From: Rhodamnia argentea | Taxonomy: Eukaryota; Streptophyta; Magnoliopsida; Myrtales; Myrtaceae | Direction: 5' to 3' | Length of the DNA stretch: 64,000 bases | Assembly: GCF_020921035.1 (NCBI RefSeq) | Contig: NC_063155.1 | Location: 26,281,294-26,345,293 of the forward strand | In this document: positions 1-10,694 of the stretch, piece by piece | Layout: every line of letters starts with the position of its first letter | Position numbering within the stretch: the first letter of the stretch is position 1 | Program-made: the position numbers and the translations under genes | The notes under the pieces: generated by a model | Database searches by the model: none | The model's input: the letters and a program-made list of their open reading frames with translations, nothing else | Told to the model about the DNA's origin: nothing

Positions 1-55
1 GTTTTTTTTTTTTTTTTGTATTCAATGCTTCAAAATGATGAGTGAGCGATTCTAA

Positions 56-945
56 ATTCCTTCTAAGTTCCAGGTGGAACCTGAAACCTACCCGTTGGGA
101 TCGATTTCTCATTTTTTGGAACTCGAAACCTTCTGCGCATACCTTATAACCTCAAACCTAATATTGCCATAGATTCCAGAGTCTACCCAAATTCTACTTA
201 TATTCTTTCTCACCCCTATTCAAATTGACTCATTTATACATCAGCAAACTGCCATTTGTTGCTTTCACCACGGTCTATCATTTCCAAGAGAATGACCCAT
301 TACAAGTGCATTATAGCATGGTCGTTGACGGGTTTTGCTTTCTCGAATTAGTATAGGGAACGAGGCTTTAAAGGACACTCTTCTCAAGAGGTAAGCGTGG
401 TTTTAAAGTAGAATCGAAAATTAAAAAACCAAATTTGTGAGAATCGGTCTGGTTCCAAGTTCCACAAAATGCAAGTAGGTTCTAGGTTCAAAAAATTAGG
501 GAATCAGTTCCGACGGGTAAGTTTTAGATATGAAACTTGGAACCTACAAATTAGAATAAATTTTTGTGCTTTTCTTGTTCTAGGTCTTCACGTGATCCAA
601 CGGAATTTCATGGCGTTCGATGATGAATGTATAATCTAAAGCCACTAGTCTAAGTTTTTATTTTCGGCAATTTCCATGACTAAGACTCTTACTTTGTTAA
701 TGTTTCATATTTTTCACGTGTCTAAATATAAATTGTGGTTATTAGATTGTAGCAGCAAATAGCGGCATTAAAATTGATGATTCATTACACTCGTTTAATT
801 AAAAATACATGTAGAATTTGGGTAGACCCTAAAAAAACTCCCGAACCCGTGACGGAATAGATATCGGGTTCTCGGAGTATGCGGGGTAGGTTTCGGATTC
901 CAAAAATTAAGGAACTAGTTCTGACGGATAGAATTTGGACCGACC
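56..945. repeat. Inverted-repeat (foldback/MITE-like) element
   Basis: Positions about 56-199 are found again, inverted and imperfect, at about 800-945. Shared landmarks are a TTTTTGGAA-type core followed by CGAAACCT, and the word GTCTACCCAAATTCTAC near 180-198, whose reverse complement lies near 811-830. A third related arm at about 477-560 is inverted relative to the first, so the element is nested or rearranged. No coding capacity is visible. Reading it as a non-autonomous DNA element is inference; the limits are approximate and no clean target-site duplication was identified. Confidence 0.55.
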
Positions 946-2367
946 CACGGAAACGCTCACCCCTACTCTTCCCCCATTCATATAGACCAGAGGAGCTTCA
1001 CCCGAAAGAGATGCCATGTTGGAGAATCGGCCGATGGATATCGAGCCTGGTTTCGAATAGGGGAGACCGAATCGACCCGCTTTATTCCCCTTGATATCTT
1101 GATACACGCTCCTCCTAAAGGTAAAAGGATATATGCTCGCGAACTGCGATTGAAAATCGCAACCGTAGTGTGATACCGTAATCTTGTGAAGGGTAGATCG
1201 ATCCAAAGTGCGCTTGTTATCCTTATAAATACTCCAATAGTATCATTTAAACATATTTTAGCTTATGGACGATGCTATGATAGCAAAAGGTGAACCTCAT
1301 CTAGAGCCGTATGGGGTCGATAACGAAGACCGCCCCGCCTTATACCACAGCCCAACGGACCCTTGAAGGTGCTGGACGCCCGATCGGGAAAGAGACTCGA
1401 GGAAAAGAAAAACAGGGACAAACTGTGCGCGGCTTAAAGAGCAACTGTAAAGCGAGAACCGTACATATATGGAGCGTAGTAATTGCATGAGATGAAGAGC
1501 TAGCATCCCTCTCTCTTGAGATCTCCCTTCTTTCGGCAATACCCTTGCGAGTCTTTTGACCATACACAACGCCCAGCTGAAGTGACCTGACATCTCCTTA
1601 GCCCTAGCAGCTTTGAAATAAATTTGAACTCGTGGGCTTATTGAAGAAAAGCAGCTAACATTGTCTATCATTACTATGAGTTATTTCGGAAGACACAATC
1701 TTTTAATCAGTGAGTGTCTTATGCAAAATATACGGTGATGGTACGTGGATATACGATTGAGATTTGTACCGTCCGCGATAGTACTGTCACGAAAGCATTT
1801 TCCCCACCACCAAACATCTCTCCTCCCCATAAGAAAAGAAGAAAACCAGCAGAAAACCACAAACACACGATGAATTGAATAACATAGTAAATACACACTC
1901 TATATTTGCAAGGGTTTCATCGGCCATTTCCATGCTTGTTTCTGCTCCATCCTCTCCCTTCCATGAAAAACTCTCTCTCTCTCTCTTTCTCTCTCATGGG
2001 ATTTTCCAAGACAAAGACAAGCGTGGAAATGGCGCTACTACATTCTACATAAGTATATAGGGAAGAAAATAAACACGTAAAACCTTGAAACAGTTAAAAA
2101 CGATGGCGTGTAGAGGCTCTGCAATAGCCATGCATTGTGTGCCTCTCTGATCTTCTTTCCTCATCCGCAATAAATTTGCACGTTACCCCGTGAAAGCCCT
2201 CTTTAATTCCTCCCTCGCTGACGCCCAAGGGGAGAAAGGAGGTCGGTGCTGCAAAGAGCCGCGTTTCCTCTTTACCATACTTATCAAAGAAATTCAAGCC
2301 CACCGGAAAAAAGAAAAGAAAAGACCGGAAAATGCAAGGAAAGTTTTCTTGAGTAGTACTTTCAGTT
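946..2367. other. Intergenic DNA, no gene recognised
   Basis: Open frames here (for example on the minus strand near 1297-1671) have no recognisable domain, no splice-supported extension and unremarkable codon composition. A CT-rich tract lies near 1972-1994. The stretch adjoins the 3' end of the CLE gene, so its right part probably contains that gene's 3'UTR. Confidence 0.5.
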
Positions 2368-2766
2368 TCAGTTGTGAAGAGGGTTAGGGCCGGAGGGGAC
2401 GAGCCTCTTGTCGACGCCGTATCTCGGGTCAATCTCGTCGGGCGGCGGCGGGGGCTGGTGGCGGCGGATTCTTTCGAGATGGAAGCACAGAGAATAAGAG
2501 TAATGCGGCAGGTTTTCGTGGCGGGAGGAGGGATCGCAAGAATGATGGTGGCGGAGGTGGTGGGGCTGGCTGTCGTGGCTCCTCCAAGATTTACCATAGG
2601 AATCGGAAGAGCGGGAGATGGCCGCCGAAGTTGCCGCCGAAGTTGCCGCCGGCATTGACATCACGGGGTGGAGGAAGAGAAGCAGGGTCAAGACCAAGAA
2701 CTTGGCTGCAGTCGCAGAGTTGTTGCCGGGGGTTGACGAAGAAGACGAAGAGGAAGGTCTCTTCAT
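2368..2766 (-). CDS. CLE (CLV3/ESR-related) peptide hormone precursor, CLE9/CLE10-like
   Basis: Single-exon 132-residue secreted prepropeptide. A hydrophobic segment at about residues 20-38 (LVLTLLLFLHPVMS) serves as signal peptide, after a serine-rich start. The middle is variable and rich in His, Ser and Pro. The last twelve residues, RLVPSGPNPLHN, are a complete CLE motif preceded by DEIDPRYGVDK, the conserved context of this subgroup. In Arabidopsis this dodecapeptide is that of CLE9 and CLE10; such peptides are processed, proline-hydroxylated and arabinosylated, and perceived by CLV1/BAM-class or related LRR receptor kinases. The stop follows the motif directly, as expected. The overlapping open frame on the same strand further left, and those on the plus strand, are shadows. 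Small GCCGCC-type triplet repeats in the coding region give the ATSAATSAA stretch. Which CLE9-14 member is orthologous cannot be decided here. Confidence 0.93.
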   Translation of the reverse strand: MKRPSSSSSSSTPGNNSATAAKFLVLTLLLFLHPVMSMPAATSAATSAAISRSSDSYGKSWRSHDSQPHHLRHHHSCDPSSRHENLPHYSYSLCFHLERIRRHQPPPPPDEIDPRYGVDKRLVPSGPNPLHN

Positions 2767-2844
2767 GGTTGCTGGTCGCGCTTCGCTTCCAAGAGGCCCT
2801 TCAGAAAACCTTTCAAACGGGGGTTGATCTGAAGATGGGTGCTT

Positions 2845-2845
<1 letters not shown>

Positions 2846-2878
<33 letters not shown>
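2846..2878. repeat. (GA)n microsatellite upstream of the CLE gene
   Basis: About 16 GA units just upstream of the CLE start codon, which is transcribed leftward, so it probably lies in the 5'UTR or core promoter (CT on the coding strand). Confidence 0.85.
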
Positions 2879-2880
<2 letters not shown>

Positions 2881-2899
2881 TAGGTGATACGAAAGAGTT

Positions 2900-4035
2900 T
2901 AATGCGAAGCGAGAGACACATGAAGGAACATAAAAGAACGACTAGCTTAGGGTTTTTTTTTTTATATATATTTATTGCGCTTTTGCCGACGGGGGGTAAC
3001 CTATAGTCGTCAAAGATTCAACCATCCTCCACTGATAATAACACGAGTCACGTTCAATGCGTTGGGTGTTGTGGGGAATGCCCTACGTTATATTCGAGAC
3101 CAGAAGAATGTGAACTTACAAAAAAAAAAAAGGTTTTGTTTATGATAAAATTTGAGCATAGAAAATGGAGAAAGCAACCGGATCCCATCACCATTTCTCT
3201 TAGTACGAAAGAAGAAGTTAGGACAAGGCCCAAAATTCGACTATATGTAGGTGGCGACTAAACTTAAGACGTACGTATCATGCATTGGACGGTGACTATG
3301 TAAATCTTCACATCATCAAAAGAGCTAATCAAAATAAGCAATACATGAGCACCTACATAGTGCTTAATCGGGTGTGATTTGTTGTTCGTTAACCCTCTCG
3401 AAGCATCTCCCTTGTTAGGAACATAAACAACCTATAGACTTTTGTAGGCTTGTCCTTCAGCAAGTTACTAACACCTACGAGACTAACTTCTTAACATTTG
3501 GATAGGGCGCGAAACGATTAGTAAATACCTTAAATAATCTAAAACACCCTTTTCACGGTTAAAAATACAAAATGAAAACCGCACCAAATACACTCTGAGT
3601 CAATTTCTAAGTAAAGCGGCCTTATTGATCTTAGTTGCTTTAGAGTTTAGACAAATCTGATACGCCTTTTTCTTTTTCTTGTATTTTGCATTCGCATATT
3701 ATGGACCACTATGTTGTACCCAAGCCAAGCACGACGAAAGGGGGGATATTCTCTCCAAAGCAAGCGATCATTGAGCGTGCTGGAGCTGAAGGTCGAACCT
3801 AATGTATATTACCTATGCCCGCCCATGTTGACCTCTGAATTTTGGTCAACAATTCAAATTCTCGTTTCTTGTGAAAATACAAAAAAAAAAAAAAATACAA
3901 ATAAAAGAATTGCCCAATTTGGCCATTTATCATTTGCCTTAGTCCCATTCAGGAACAGCCCATTAATCCTAGTCGAAGCCCATCATCCAAAGCCCATCAA
4001 TCATGCTAACCCACCATTCACTGTGGCTCCTGGAA
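2900..4035. other. Intergenic DNA upstream of the CLE gene
   Basis: AT-rich DNA with short A and T runs (near 3119-3130 and 3881-3895). No coding domain or clear repeat was recognised. It should contain the promoter of the leftward CLE gene. Confidence 0.5.
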
Positions 4036-4040
4036 TACTT

Positions 4041-4552
4041 AGGGCTTATTTGACAACGATCATGTTTCTCTGATTTTTATTCTTTTATTTTCAGGAACAA
4101 CAAAAAGAATAGAAATCTGTTTGTTAACGTCAGCTAATTTTTCAATTCCCGGAGATACTGATACAAGTTCTTCTCTTCTGAATCAGATAGGTTCATATCT
4201 GAAAGAGGTTGAGAATAAGTTCTTTCAAAACTGACTATTTGTCCCTCCGGAGAAGGAAGAGATAATAAGGCCTCTTGTGGAGAATGTGGTTAGAAATCCA
4301 TAATAGAGTCCGACCATATAACGGTCGAATTTATTATCTTTCATACATAGAGGGATAGGAATAGATGTGGAACAGAAACGAGAAGCAAACACATTTATGC
4401 TCTCTTTCTATAACGGGAATGGAAATTTTTTTGTTTGCAGTTACCATACGCGTTCCTCTGCTCAGAAACTGTTCTCGAGGACGGAATCGGAAAAAAATCA
4501 TTTCCGCTCAGAGACTGTTCTCGAGAACATAAATTGTTACCAAATAGGCCCT
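4041..4552. mobile_element. hAT-like MITE with terminal inverted repeats
   Basis: The left end starts AGGGCTTATTTGACAACGAT and the right end, reverse-complemented, starts AGGGCCTATTTGGTAACAAT, a terminal inverted repeat of about 30 bases with several mismatches. Bases just outside (GAATACTT on the left, TAAACTTA on the right) are a possible degraded 8-bp target duplication, which suits the hAT superfamily. There is no transposase, so it is non-autonomous. The internal pair CTCAGAAACTGTTCTCGAG / CTCAGAGACTGTTCTCGAG near 4460-4526 is a short direct repeat. Confidence 0.7.
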
Positions 4553-4599
4553 TAAACTTAGCCCAACAATTTCAAACCCGCGAGAATACTCATTCAAAT

Positions 4600-5330
4600 G
4601 ATTTTTTGGCCCAGCAACCGAGAACCCAGACAGAAACAGCAGCCCAATCTCCCTTTCTTACTGCTTCGGGATTCCCCGGGTGAGGAATCGGCGGAAGAAA
4701 GAGAATCTCTCGCGGACAATTCTGAGCGACGTCCATGACGAGTCCGTAACTACAAGCAGGGGACGCCTGCTCAGGAAACAAAAAAGGAGAAGAACAGGAA
4801 TACGGATTTAATCCGAGCCGTAGTCAGTGAGCACGATTTGTCTAAAACACTCACTCATTTTTGTCAGTCCCTTTTGTTTGGGAGACAGAGAGTCGAATAT
4901 ATGTGTGTAAATCACTGAGAATCTGAGTTAATCCTTGCCTTCTTTTAATGACCGGGGATGACATTGTTGTCCCAATACTGACTTTAGGTGAGAAGCCATT
5001 TGGATTTCGCGACTAGATCCAGTAATCTCGTTGCGCGCAAAAGCTGTTTGTTGAAACGTCTCCGTGAAGTTGTGAAACGGATCCAAGAGGGATAGCTTAA
5101 TTCCACGGCTTGTATGTTCAATTCACAATAGTAACCTCCGAATCATTTGTGTTGTTTTTGTTTCGTGATATTCGAATCTGGACATGGGAAAGACACGAGA
5201 ATGCTTGTCTCTTCGTTTTTTTTGTTCTTTTTTCTTTTTCGTTCCGTGCATTGCCTTGGTGTGGATAAACTATGGTCGTTGTTGTGCTTGTGCATTTTTG
5301 TAGGGTAGTGGTGGAATTGAAGGGAAAAAT
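4600..5330 (+). promoter_or_regulatory. Probable promoter and 5'UTR region of APC13
   Basis: No separate gene was recognised. The sequence from about 4640 is less AT-rich and leads into the APC13 start. A potential 5'UTR intron ends at the TTTTTGTAG-type acceptor at about 5303, 27 bases before the start codon. This is inferred from position only. Confidence 0.4.
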
Positions 5331-6451
5331 ATGGCAGAATTAAGCATGGGTATGCTCATAGATATTGTGGATGAGGAATGGATGAGAGACACTCTGCCCG
5401 ATGATGGTATTTTGCTTTCCTCTCCCTTCACTTTCATGATTTTGCTCTCACTTCGCATAAATGTAGGTAAATGAATGTGTCTGCCGCTGTGTTAAGGATT
5501 TGATGTCTGAATTGGTTTCCACAAGATTGCATTGCTGTTGCAGATCTTCCCTTACCGCCTGTGTTGCTTGTTCGAAATGAAGATGTTGAAGATTCGAGTA
5601 TGTATTTCGTTAGACGATCTCTTGTTTGTACTGATCTTTGCAAAATGGATCATGTATTCTTATCCTCTAATGCTTGATTGGATAGTAAGTCTTCACTTTG
5701 TTATTAATTATCCGTAGATGCCACATGCTTGCTATTCAATGAAGAGACCAACAGCATCGAAAGCGAATATTGACACACTCAGTTTTGATTAAGCTGGCTC
5801 TTGTAGTTTCTCTATTACCCTATTGCACCGTGAACATAGAGCTTCTTTCATCTTTTGCTTGTGCATTGAATGCGCCCACTGTCACTGTTGTTTATAGTGA
5901 CGCATTATTGTTTGGTTCATTGGGGGAACAACCTTAAGCCTAGAGAATTGCTACCTTTGCATCGAAGTGACGTGAACATGTATAAACTAATCTAACTGTG
6001 AGAACTGTGGAGTAAATTCCTTAAGCCTTTGTAGCCCATCGTTTGTTCTTATGAGAATCACAAATCTAACAATCATAAAGAAGTCTCTAGTGTTGAGTTG
6101 GTGCCGCTGCAAGTGTTTTGATATCTTTAGTTGGTTGAAGCAGGGACGAATGAACATGTACATTTGTGTGGGAATTGTTTGATGTACGTTTCTCCTAAAC
6201 GTCCTCTCATGTCTGGTTCTGGATAGAAAAGTTTGTGTTCCTCATTTATGGACTTGGCCTATTCAGAGTGCTTTGACCATTGTCTTGCTTTTTCTGAAGA
6301 AATGGATGATAACACTAGATATTAACTGCTTCCTGTATATTTCCTATGAATTGACTGGGTAGTGCTTGACTGTTTGCTGCATAATCCAGATCAGGGTACT
6401 CAACAAGCTGATGGAGATTCTTGGCATGATCTTGCTTTAAACACCCAGTGA
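5331..6451 (+). CDS. APC13: Anaphase-promoting complex subunit 13 (APC13/BONSAI)
   Basis: Three exons: 5331-5406, 5544-5597 and 6390-6451, with GT-AG introns, spliced to 192 nt (63 residues plus stop). The product begins [20 protein letters not shown], continues [20 protein letters not shown] and ends [11 protein letters not shown]. This length and sequence fit plant APC13 (Arabidopsis BONSAI), a very small, highly conserved stabilising subunit of the APC/C ubiquitin ligase that drives mitotic exit and the cell cycle in the nucleus and cytoplasm. The start is the first ATG and sits in the conserved N-terminus. The gene is easily missed because each exon is under 80 nt and the second intron is about 0.8 kb. 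No defect is visible. Confidence 0.95.
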
Positions 6452-7198
6452 AGTAATACCGAGAGGCGGGTTGATCCTTGAAATGTTGTTTGGGTACTGG
6501 TTTTTTTTCGTTATCTTAACGACATAACTTTCTTGTGATTACTGTTTCTTTACGAGTAGTTGACAGCCATAGCAACTTATCTCTTCATTTTCAACGCGTA
6601 TACAAGTGCTAATGAGATCTCTCACACGACTTGAGTACTCGAGCGGTGGCCGAGGATTAGGTCTACCCAAGAGTGGGGGGCAGTAATCCGAATAAAAAAG
6701 GGTTCTTTTGGTCGGGCTCGATTCGTTAAATCCCCGTTGCTAAAGAGAAATGCTGACTATAATTGTGCCTAGAGACATTTGCAAAGCCTTTGCCGAACAT
6801 CTCATTTTCGTGTCGATAATGGAAAAGTTGCGAAATTAAGATGTGAAAGCAGTAGCGCATTTCGAGCGGTTTACATATCGATGTATGATGTGTACACATC
6901 GAAAATCTGCATCCATTCAAGTATACATGAGATGGAGGATAAACGTCACGAGGATTGACATTTCTTATGGTGGATGGAGATACTAAGTATCATAAGCACG
7001 ACTGACTAGAATATGTCGGAAGAATATTCGTAATTTTGGCTGTTTGTCTTTCATCAATTTGTCCGAAATAATCCGAACCGAAACTCACACCACCATCCCT
7101 TCCACGCCAAACGAAACCCGCGAACGCCGCCAATTCGCCCGACAAAACCACTAGTCTCAACCACCTGATCCACCTCCTCCTCCACCACCAACGCCACC
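6452..7198. other. APC13 3' region and PAP promoter
   Basis: AT-rich stretch with an AATAAA at about 6690 that could serve APC13 polyadenylation. No coding domain is recognised. The last ~120 bases before the PAP start are pyrimidine- and C-rich, as expected for a 5' leader. Confidence 0.45.
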
Positions 7199-9748
7199 AT
7201 GATCCCTCTTCTCATCATCTCCCTCCTCTCTCTCATCGACCCATCAACCCAATCCGGACCATCCCTGTCCATCTCCCCCAAGATCCTCTCTAAATCGGGC
7301 GACCCGATCCGGATCCAATGGTCCGGCGTCGACTCCCCCTCCAGCCTCGACTGGCTCGGCATCTACTCCCCTCCCGACTCGCCCCACGACCTGTTCATCG
7401 GCTACGTCTTCCTCTCCTCCGACCCGGCCCACCTCTCCTCCGGGTCGGGATCCGTCTCCCTCCCCTTGCCCAACCTCCGGTCCAACTACTCCTTCCGGAT
7501 CTTTCGGTGGTCCGAGTCCGAAGTCGACCGGACCCGGCTCGACCACGACCACAACCCCTTGCCGGGGACGAAGCACTACCTCGGCGCCTCCGAAGAAGCC
7601 GGGTTCGAGCCAGGCCGCGGCCCGGAGCAGGTCCACCTGGCGTACACGGATCGGGAGGACGAGATGCGGGTCATGTTCGTGGCTGAGGACGGCGGGCGGA
7701 GGTACGTGAGGTACGGGGAGAGAGAGGGGGAGATGGGCGAGTTGGCGACGGCGCGTGCGGGGAGGTACGAGAGGGACGACATGTGCGACGCGCCCGCGAA
7801 CGATGGCGTCGGGTGGAGGGATCCTGGGTGGACCCATGATGCGGTCATGAGGAATTTGAAGGGTGGGGTGAGGTATTATTATCAGGTGAGCTGGTGTTTG
7901 AACTGTGCTTTATGAGGTTTTTGATTAGTTTTGTTCTTTGATTATGCTTAAATGACAGTTTTGCTAGGTTGATTGCTTGATTGTTCTTTTCCGGTTAAGC
8001 TTCATGTTGGTGCGTCGGGTTAGCAGTTTCATTTCTCTTTGATGGTCAAGAGACAATGGTATCGTTGTGAATTTGCTGTTGCCATATGGTGGTTTGGATA
8101 CATCATGTTGCTGGTTTAGTTGATAGTTGCTGCTGCCTCACCACCTTCAGAATGTGCGGTGAATGAATCCCATCATATTTTTGGCATGCGGAAATCATGC
8201 ATGGATTGAGCTCTGGCTTGGTCTTGTCCACGAATGGTATGGTTCATGCAAAATTTTCAGTGTCAATGCATGATTGTTGGATCTCTTGTATGAGAAATAC
8301 ATGCGAAAGAATCATAGAATCTGTCATGACTTCAATGGGGCTTGTCGGCTGTCTCAGTAGAATTTGATGTTCCATGTGATTAATCTTTTCCAGTCGTAGA
8401 AGTATCATAACCGATATAAGCATGCTTGAAATTCGATTGGGACTGGTTCATCTCATTGATTGGAATGTCTATGCTCCTGCAACAGGTTGGGAGTGACTCT
8501 GGTGGTTGGAGTAAAACGCACAGCTTTATGCCCAGGGCTAAAGACTCAGATGAAACGGTAGCCTTTCTATTCGGAGATATGGGAACTGCAACACCATACA
8601 CGACATTCTACCGCACGCAAGATGAGAGCATATCGACCATGAAGTGGATTCTCCGCGACATTGAAGCTCTTGGGAACAGGCCCAGTTTCGTGTCTCACAT
8701 TGGAGATATCAGCTATGCGAGAGGTTATTCTTGGTTGTGGGACCATTTCTTCACTCAGATCGAGCCCGTTGCTGCCCAAATTCCGTACCATGTGTGTATT
8801 GGCAATCATGAGTATGATTGGCCATCGCAACCTTGGAAGCCCGAATGGGCCCGAACCATATATGGAACAGACGGGGGCGGTGAATGCGGGGTACCTTACA
8901 GCCTTAGGTTCAACATGCCTGGCAATTCTTCGGAACCCACGGGAATGAAGGCCCCGGCCACCCGGAACCTCTACTATTCATTTGATATGGGAGTGGTCCA
9001 CTTTCTTTTCATGTCTACTGAGACCAATTTTCTTCCTGGAAGCAAGCAGTACGATTTCATAAAGACTGATTTGGAATCGGTGGATCGGAAGAAGACCCCA
9101 TTCGTGATATTTCAAGGGCATAGACCAATGTACACAACCAGCTACGAATCTTATGATAGGCCCATTAGGGAAAAAATGATGGAGCACTTAGAACCTTTGC
9201 TCGTGAAGAATAAAGTGACCCTTGTGCTGTGGGGCCACGTCCATAGATACGAAAGGTTTTGTCCGATTAATAACTTCACCTGTGGAAGCACAAATCCAGC
9301 CGAGGATAATTGGGAGGCACTGCCGATTCATCTCGTGATTGGAATGGCGGGCCAGGATTGGCAACCCATCTGGCAGCCCAGACCAGATCATCTGACCGAT
9401 CCTATTTACCCGCAACCTGAAAGATCGTTGTACCGAGGGGGTGAGTTTGGGTACACTAAGCTGGTAGCTACAAGGGAGAAACTCGTGCTTTCTTATGTCG
9501 GAAATCACGATGGTGAGGTGCATGACACGGTGGAAATCCTGGCATCTGGACAGGTTCTTAACAGTGGTGTTAGTGGTGCTGAACCGAAGATAGAGGTGCC
9601 TGAATCCTTTTTCTCATGGTTTGTTAAAGGTGCGAGTGTGTTGGTGCTTGGAGCATTTGTGGGGTATATTCTTGGCTATATCTCACACGCCAGGAGAGAA
9701 GCTATGTCCAAAAGGAGCTGGACTCCTGTGAAGAGCGATGAAGTATGA
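7199..9748 (+). CDS. Purple acid phosphatase, PAP2/PAP9 type, C-terminally membrane-anchored
   Basis: Two exons, 7199-7885 and 8486-9748, joined in frame at CAG|GTTGGG to give 649 residues, near the usual ~650 of this subfamily. Residues 1-18 form a hydrophobic signal-like start. An N-terminal beta-sandwich (fibronectin-like) region precedes the metallophosphoesterase domain, whose metal-ligand blocks are all visible: GDMG (~D260), GDISY (~D303/Y306), GNHE (~N336), QGHRP and GHVHRYER. A hydrophobic segment near the C-terminus ([15 protein letters not shown]) followed by basic residues is the tail anchor that in Arabidopsis PAP2 directs the protein to the outer membranes of chloroplasts and mitochondria. 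Databases call members probable inactive, yet the ligand blocks here look intact. Exon 1 is very GC-rich compared with its surroundings. Which of PAP2 or PAP9 is the closer relative was not decided. Confidence 0.94.
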
Positions 9749-10694
9749 AGACTGTCAAATGTTACGCCAGTCAATGGAAGAGGCAGATGGTGCTTTCTTC
9801 TTTGATATCCTATTGTATTGTAGTTGCAAGCATTCAGGTATCGGAATTGCTCGTTTGTATGCGTATGGTGAGAGGTGGGCGGCCTCTCTGAATGGAAGTT
9901 TGTACTATCTAACTTTTCTCTCCTCTGTAAATACACGATGCTTAGAATCTGCTGCATGGGTTCATGTCTTGGGGAGTACTGAACTTCAGAATAAGTCTTC
10001 CTTTCAGCATGAACAGGAATTGATGAATGGTAAAGCCTTTGTTTTTATCCTTCAAATTAGAGAACTGCTGAATAGCGACTGTAAATTGTAAATGAGAAAC
10101 AAGGAAGGTCTCTCTCTCTCTCTCTCTCTCTCCAGCTGTAGAATGAATAAGGGAAAGCTTTCCCAATGATGCTTGACAATAGACGTTAAGCCGAAAGATT
10201 GGTAGCTTCCATAGAGGAATGGGAACTCAGCGGTCGACACAGATTCGAACTTTTATTGACCACCATGGCCACTTCTAAATATTCTTCATGATACACTGCC
10301 TGTCACTCTGCCTGTTTATAACCATATAATCTGCTGGCCTGACTGGATGTTTATGCAAATCTGGGAACTGATCGGAGTTAAGCCATCTGCCTCTCAGCTT
10401 TGTTCGCTTACTCCATTTATAGTTTGACTCGGAGATTATGTCCACCCGTATTGAGTACCAACATAAGGGCCAAAATACATACAAGAAATTCAGGATTCCG
10501 GCAGATCACCAAACAAGAATAATTCAAATTTGCAGAAAGATTAGTTTATTTCATTTGCTGATGCGGTACAAGCTACGAAACAATATTCTTCGTTTTTGGT
10601 TTCGTAAAAGAAAGAGGGAGAACACACTATAACAGCTATAGGAAGGCAAATCAGAGGGGATTGCCCGATAAAGAAGCCTGCTCTTGCTCTCTTT
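9749..10694. other. Convergent 3' regions of the PAP and SNAP33 genes
   Basis: The rightward PAP gene and the leftward SNAP33 gene converge here, so most of this stretch is probably 3'UTR from both strands. The overlapping open frame at 9738-10091 has no known domain and most likely is 3'UTR read-through. A CT microsatellite lies at 10109-10133. Confidence 0.5.
10109..10133. repeat. (CT)n microsatellite
   Basis: About 12 CT units in the 3' intergenic space between the PAP and SNAP33 genes. Confidence 0.85.

Noticed and set aside
1297-1671. 124-residue minus-strand open frame
   Set aside because: No domain, no codon bias or splice support; chance frame in anonymous DNA.
6635-6700. tRNA-Ser/Leu-like GGTGGCCGAGGA phrase
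   Set aside because: No B box at tRNA spacing and no cloverleaf closure.
7244-7837. 197-residue minus-strand frame opposite PAP exon 1
   Set aside because: Shadow of the GC-rich PAP exon; low-complexity Val/Gly/Pro content and no independent signal.
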